From the NCBI GenBank assembly GCA_013399305.1, contig VXAI01000193.1:754843-818842 (forward strand): a DNA stretch of 64,000 bases. The letters are read 5' to 3'. Below the pieces are notes generated by a model. That model was not told the origin of the DNA. It saw only the letters and a program-made list of their open reading frames with translations, and ran no database searches. Made by a program: the position numbers and the translations under genes. The number at the start of each line of letters is the position of its first letter. The first letter of the stretch is position 1. The stretch comes from Rostratula benghalensis (lineage: Eukaryota; Chordata; Aves; Charadriiformes; Rostratulidae). Shown here in pieces: positions 63,056-64,000 of the stretch.

Positions 63056-64000
63056 TCTAAAAGACCCAGCATGATATTTGTGCTAGAGTTTGTCATATAC
63101 TTGCAGGTTTTAACAGCTTTTTGATGTCAGATGGTTTGGCATCCTTGTGACTGAGAGATCCTGCCTCGCTCTTTTCTGCTCTGTAGCTTGACTCAGTCTC
63201 TTACTGCTGGGATCCTTCACTGATAAAAACCCTGCAAAATGGGGGAAGGGGATAAAGAACTACAGCTACAGGCCTGTCTCCAGTGACAGAGCAACCCCAG
63301 CTACCTCCAACACAGAGTGCCACCACCACAAACTTGCAGTGGCTTTTGCCAAATCTCATTCCTTAACAAGGACTTGTGCCACCTTCAGCAAAGCATGGGA
63401 ATGACCATATTCTGCAGGTGCTGCTCAAGTAACCTCCACCTGAGGACCAAATACAACCCTCTGGTATAAGTTACCTATTTCTTTTCCTTGCTTCTGGAAA
63501 ATACATGACTCTAGTGCCCCACACCAAGTCCAGTCATGTGGCAGAGAAGGAAACAAAGCACGTAATTTTCTCTTAACACTCGAATGAGGTATCAGTTCAT
63601 CTGGGTAGAAGACTGTGGTCATTTAGACCACCGTTGGCCTAGATACACTGTGCTCCTCATCACCACCTGTGAGAAATGTGGTATAAAATGTCAGGCTGAT
63701 CCCTTGGCATGACACCCACTGCTTCCAGTGACAATGACAAGAAGTAGCAGGAAATTTCAAAACAGCATCCAGAGTTATTAGCTTGCTAATATCCACCCAA
63801 AAATGAACACAAATTGGTGAGCAGCCTTCCGTCAATTATGTGATTGGCATGATTAGAGTTGTTCCAAAAATCTTCAGCTGATCCAAAAATCCTCAAAAAT
63901 AAGCCTCTAATTTTCAACTTAGACTACTATTGGCTCGCAGAAATGGCAAATCTGTGTCTTCAAATTTATTTTAAGTATTTTCAAGGTTTCACCTCCCTAC
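63056..64000 (-). other. TULP4 upstream intron block, right edge
   Basis: Nothing recognised. The upstream TULP4 exon (coding RGHNSE at its end) is not present here as far as I can read. Confidence 0.45.

Noticed and set aside
1..64000. Bacterial-style features (operons, CRISPR, phage, attachment sites)
   Set aside because: Sequence composition, split exons and CR1 LINEs show a vertebrate nuclear genome. No short regularly spaced repeats were seen.

Overview
The window looks like intronic nuclear DNA from a bird, or possibly another archosaur or turtle. It is AT-rich with very low coding density. Its dominant repeats are short, 5'-truncated CR1 LINE copies ending in the avian-type tail (variants of ATTCTATGATTCTATGA). 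One or two much older MIR-type SINE relics, shared across amniotes, are also present. I see no bacterial or viral operon structure, CRISPR array, rRNA or tRNA.

Only one gene is securely supported. Two adjacent coding exons on the minus strand, at 8977-9105 and 8381-8542, join in phase 0 to give 97 residues. I recognise these as part of the N-terminal WD40 region of TULP4 (tubby-like protein 4, also called TUSP). Everything else appears to be intron of this gene on the minus strand. The exon just upstream (start codon and the stretch before the WD40 segment) should lie above 64000, unless it is one I failed to recognise. The next downstream exon should lie below position 1. This would make the upstream intron at least about 55 kb and the downstream intron at least about 8.4 kb.

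Layout: 1-8380 is downstream intron, with a CR1 on the minus strand at about 3597-4245 and an antisense MIR relic near 7225-7360. 8381-9105 holds the two exons and a 434-bp intron that contains an antisense CR1 tail. 9249-9545 is an unusually CpG-dense patch beside the upstream exon. 9106-64000 is upstream intron carrying twelve further CR1 fragments, a MIR at about 33305-33450, a duplicated ~250-bp segment (22776-23024 and 23809-24077) beside a CR1, a doubtful LTR-like relic at 24483-25335, G-quadruplex motifs on both strands, an octamer palindrome, and simple repeats.

I found no previously undescribed gene system. The most testable observations are: inverted CR1 copies flanking the two TULP4 exons, which could favour circular RNA; a CpG-retaining patch next to an exon; a possible cryptic 72-bp phase-0 exon at 41445-41516; and the duplicated segment next to a CR1.
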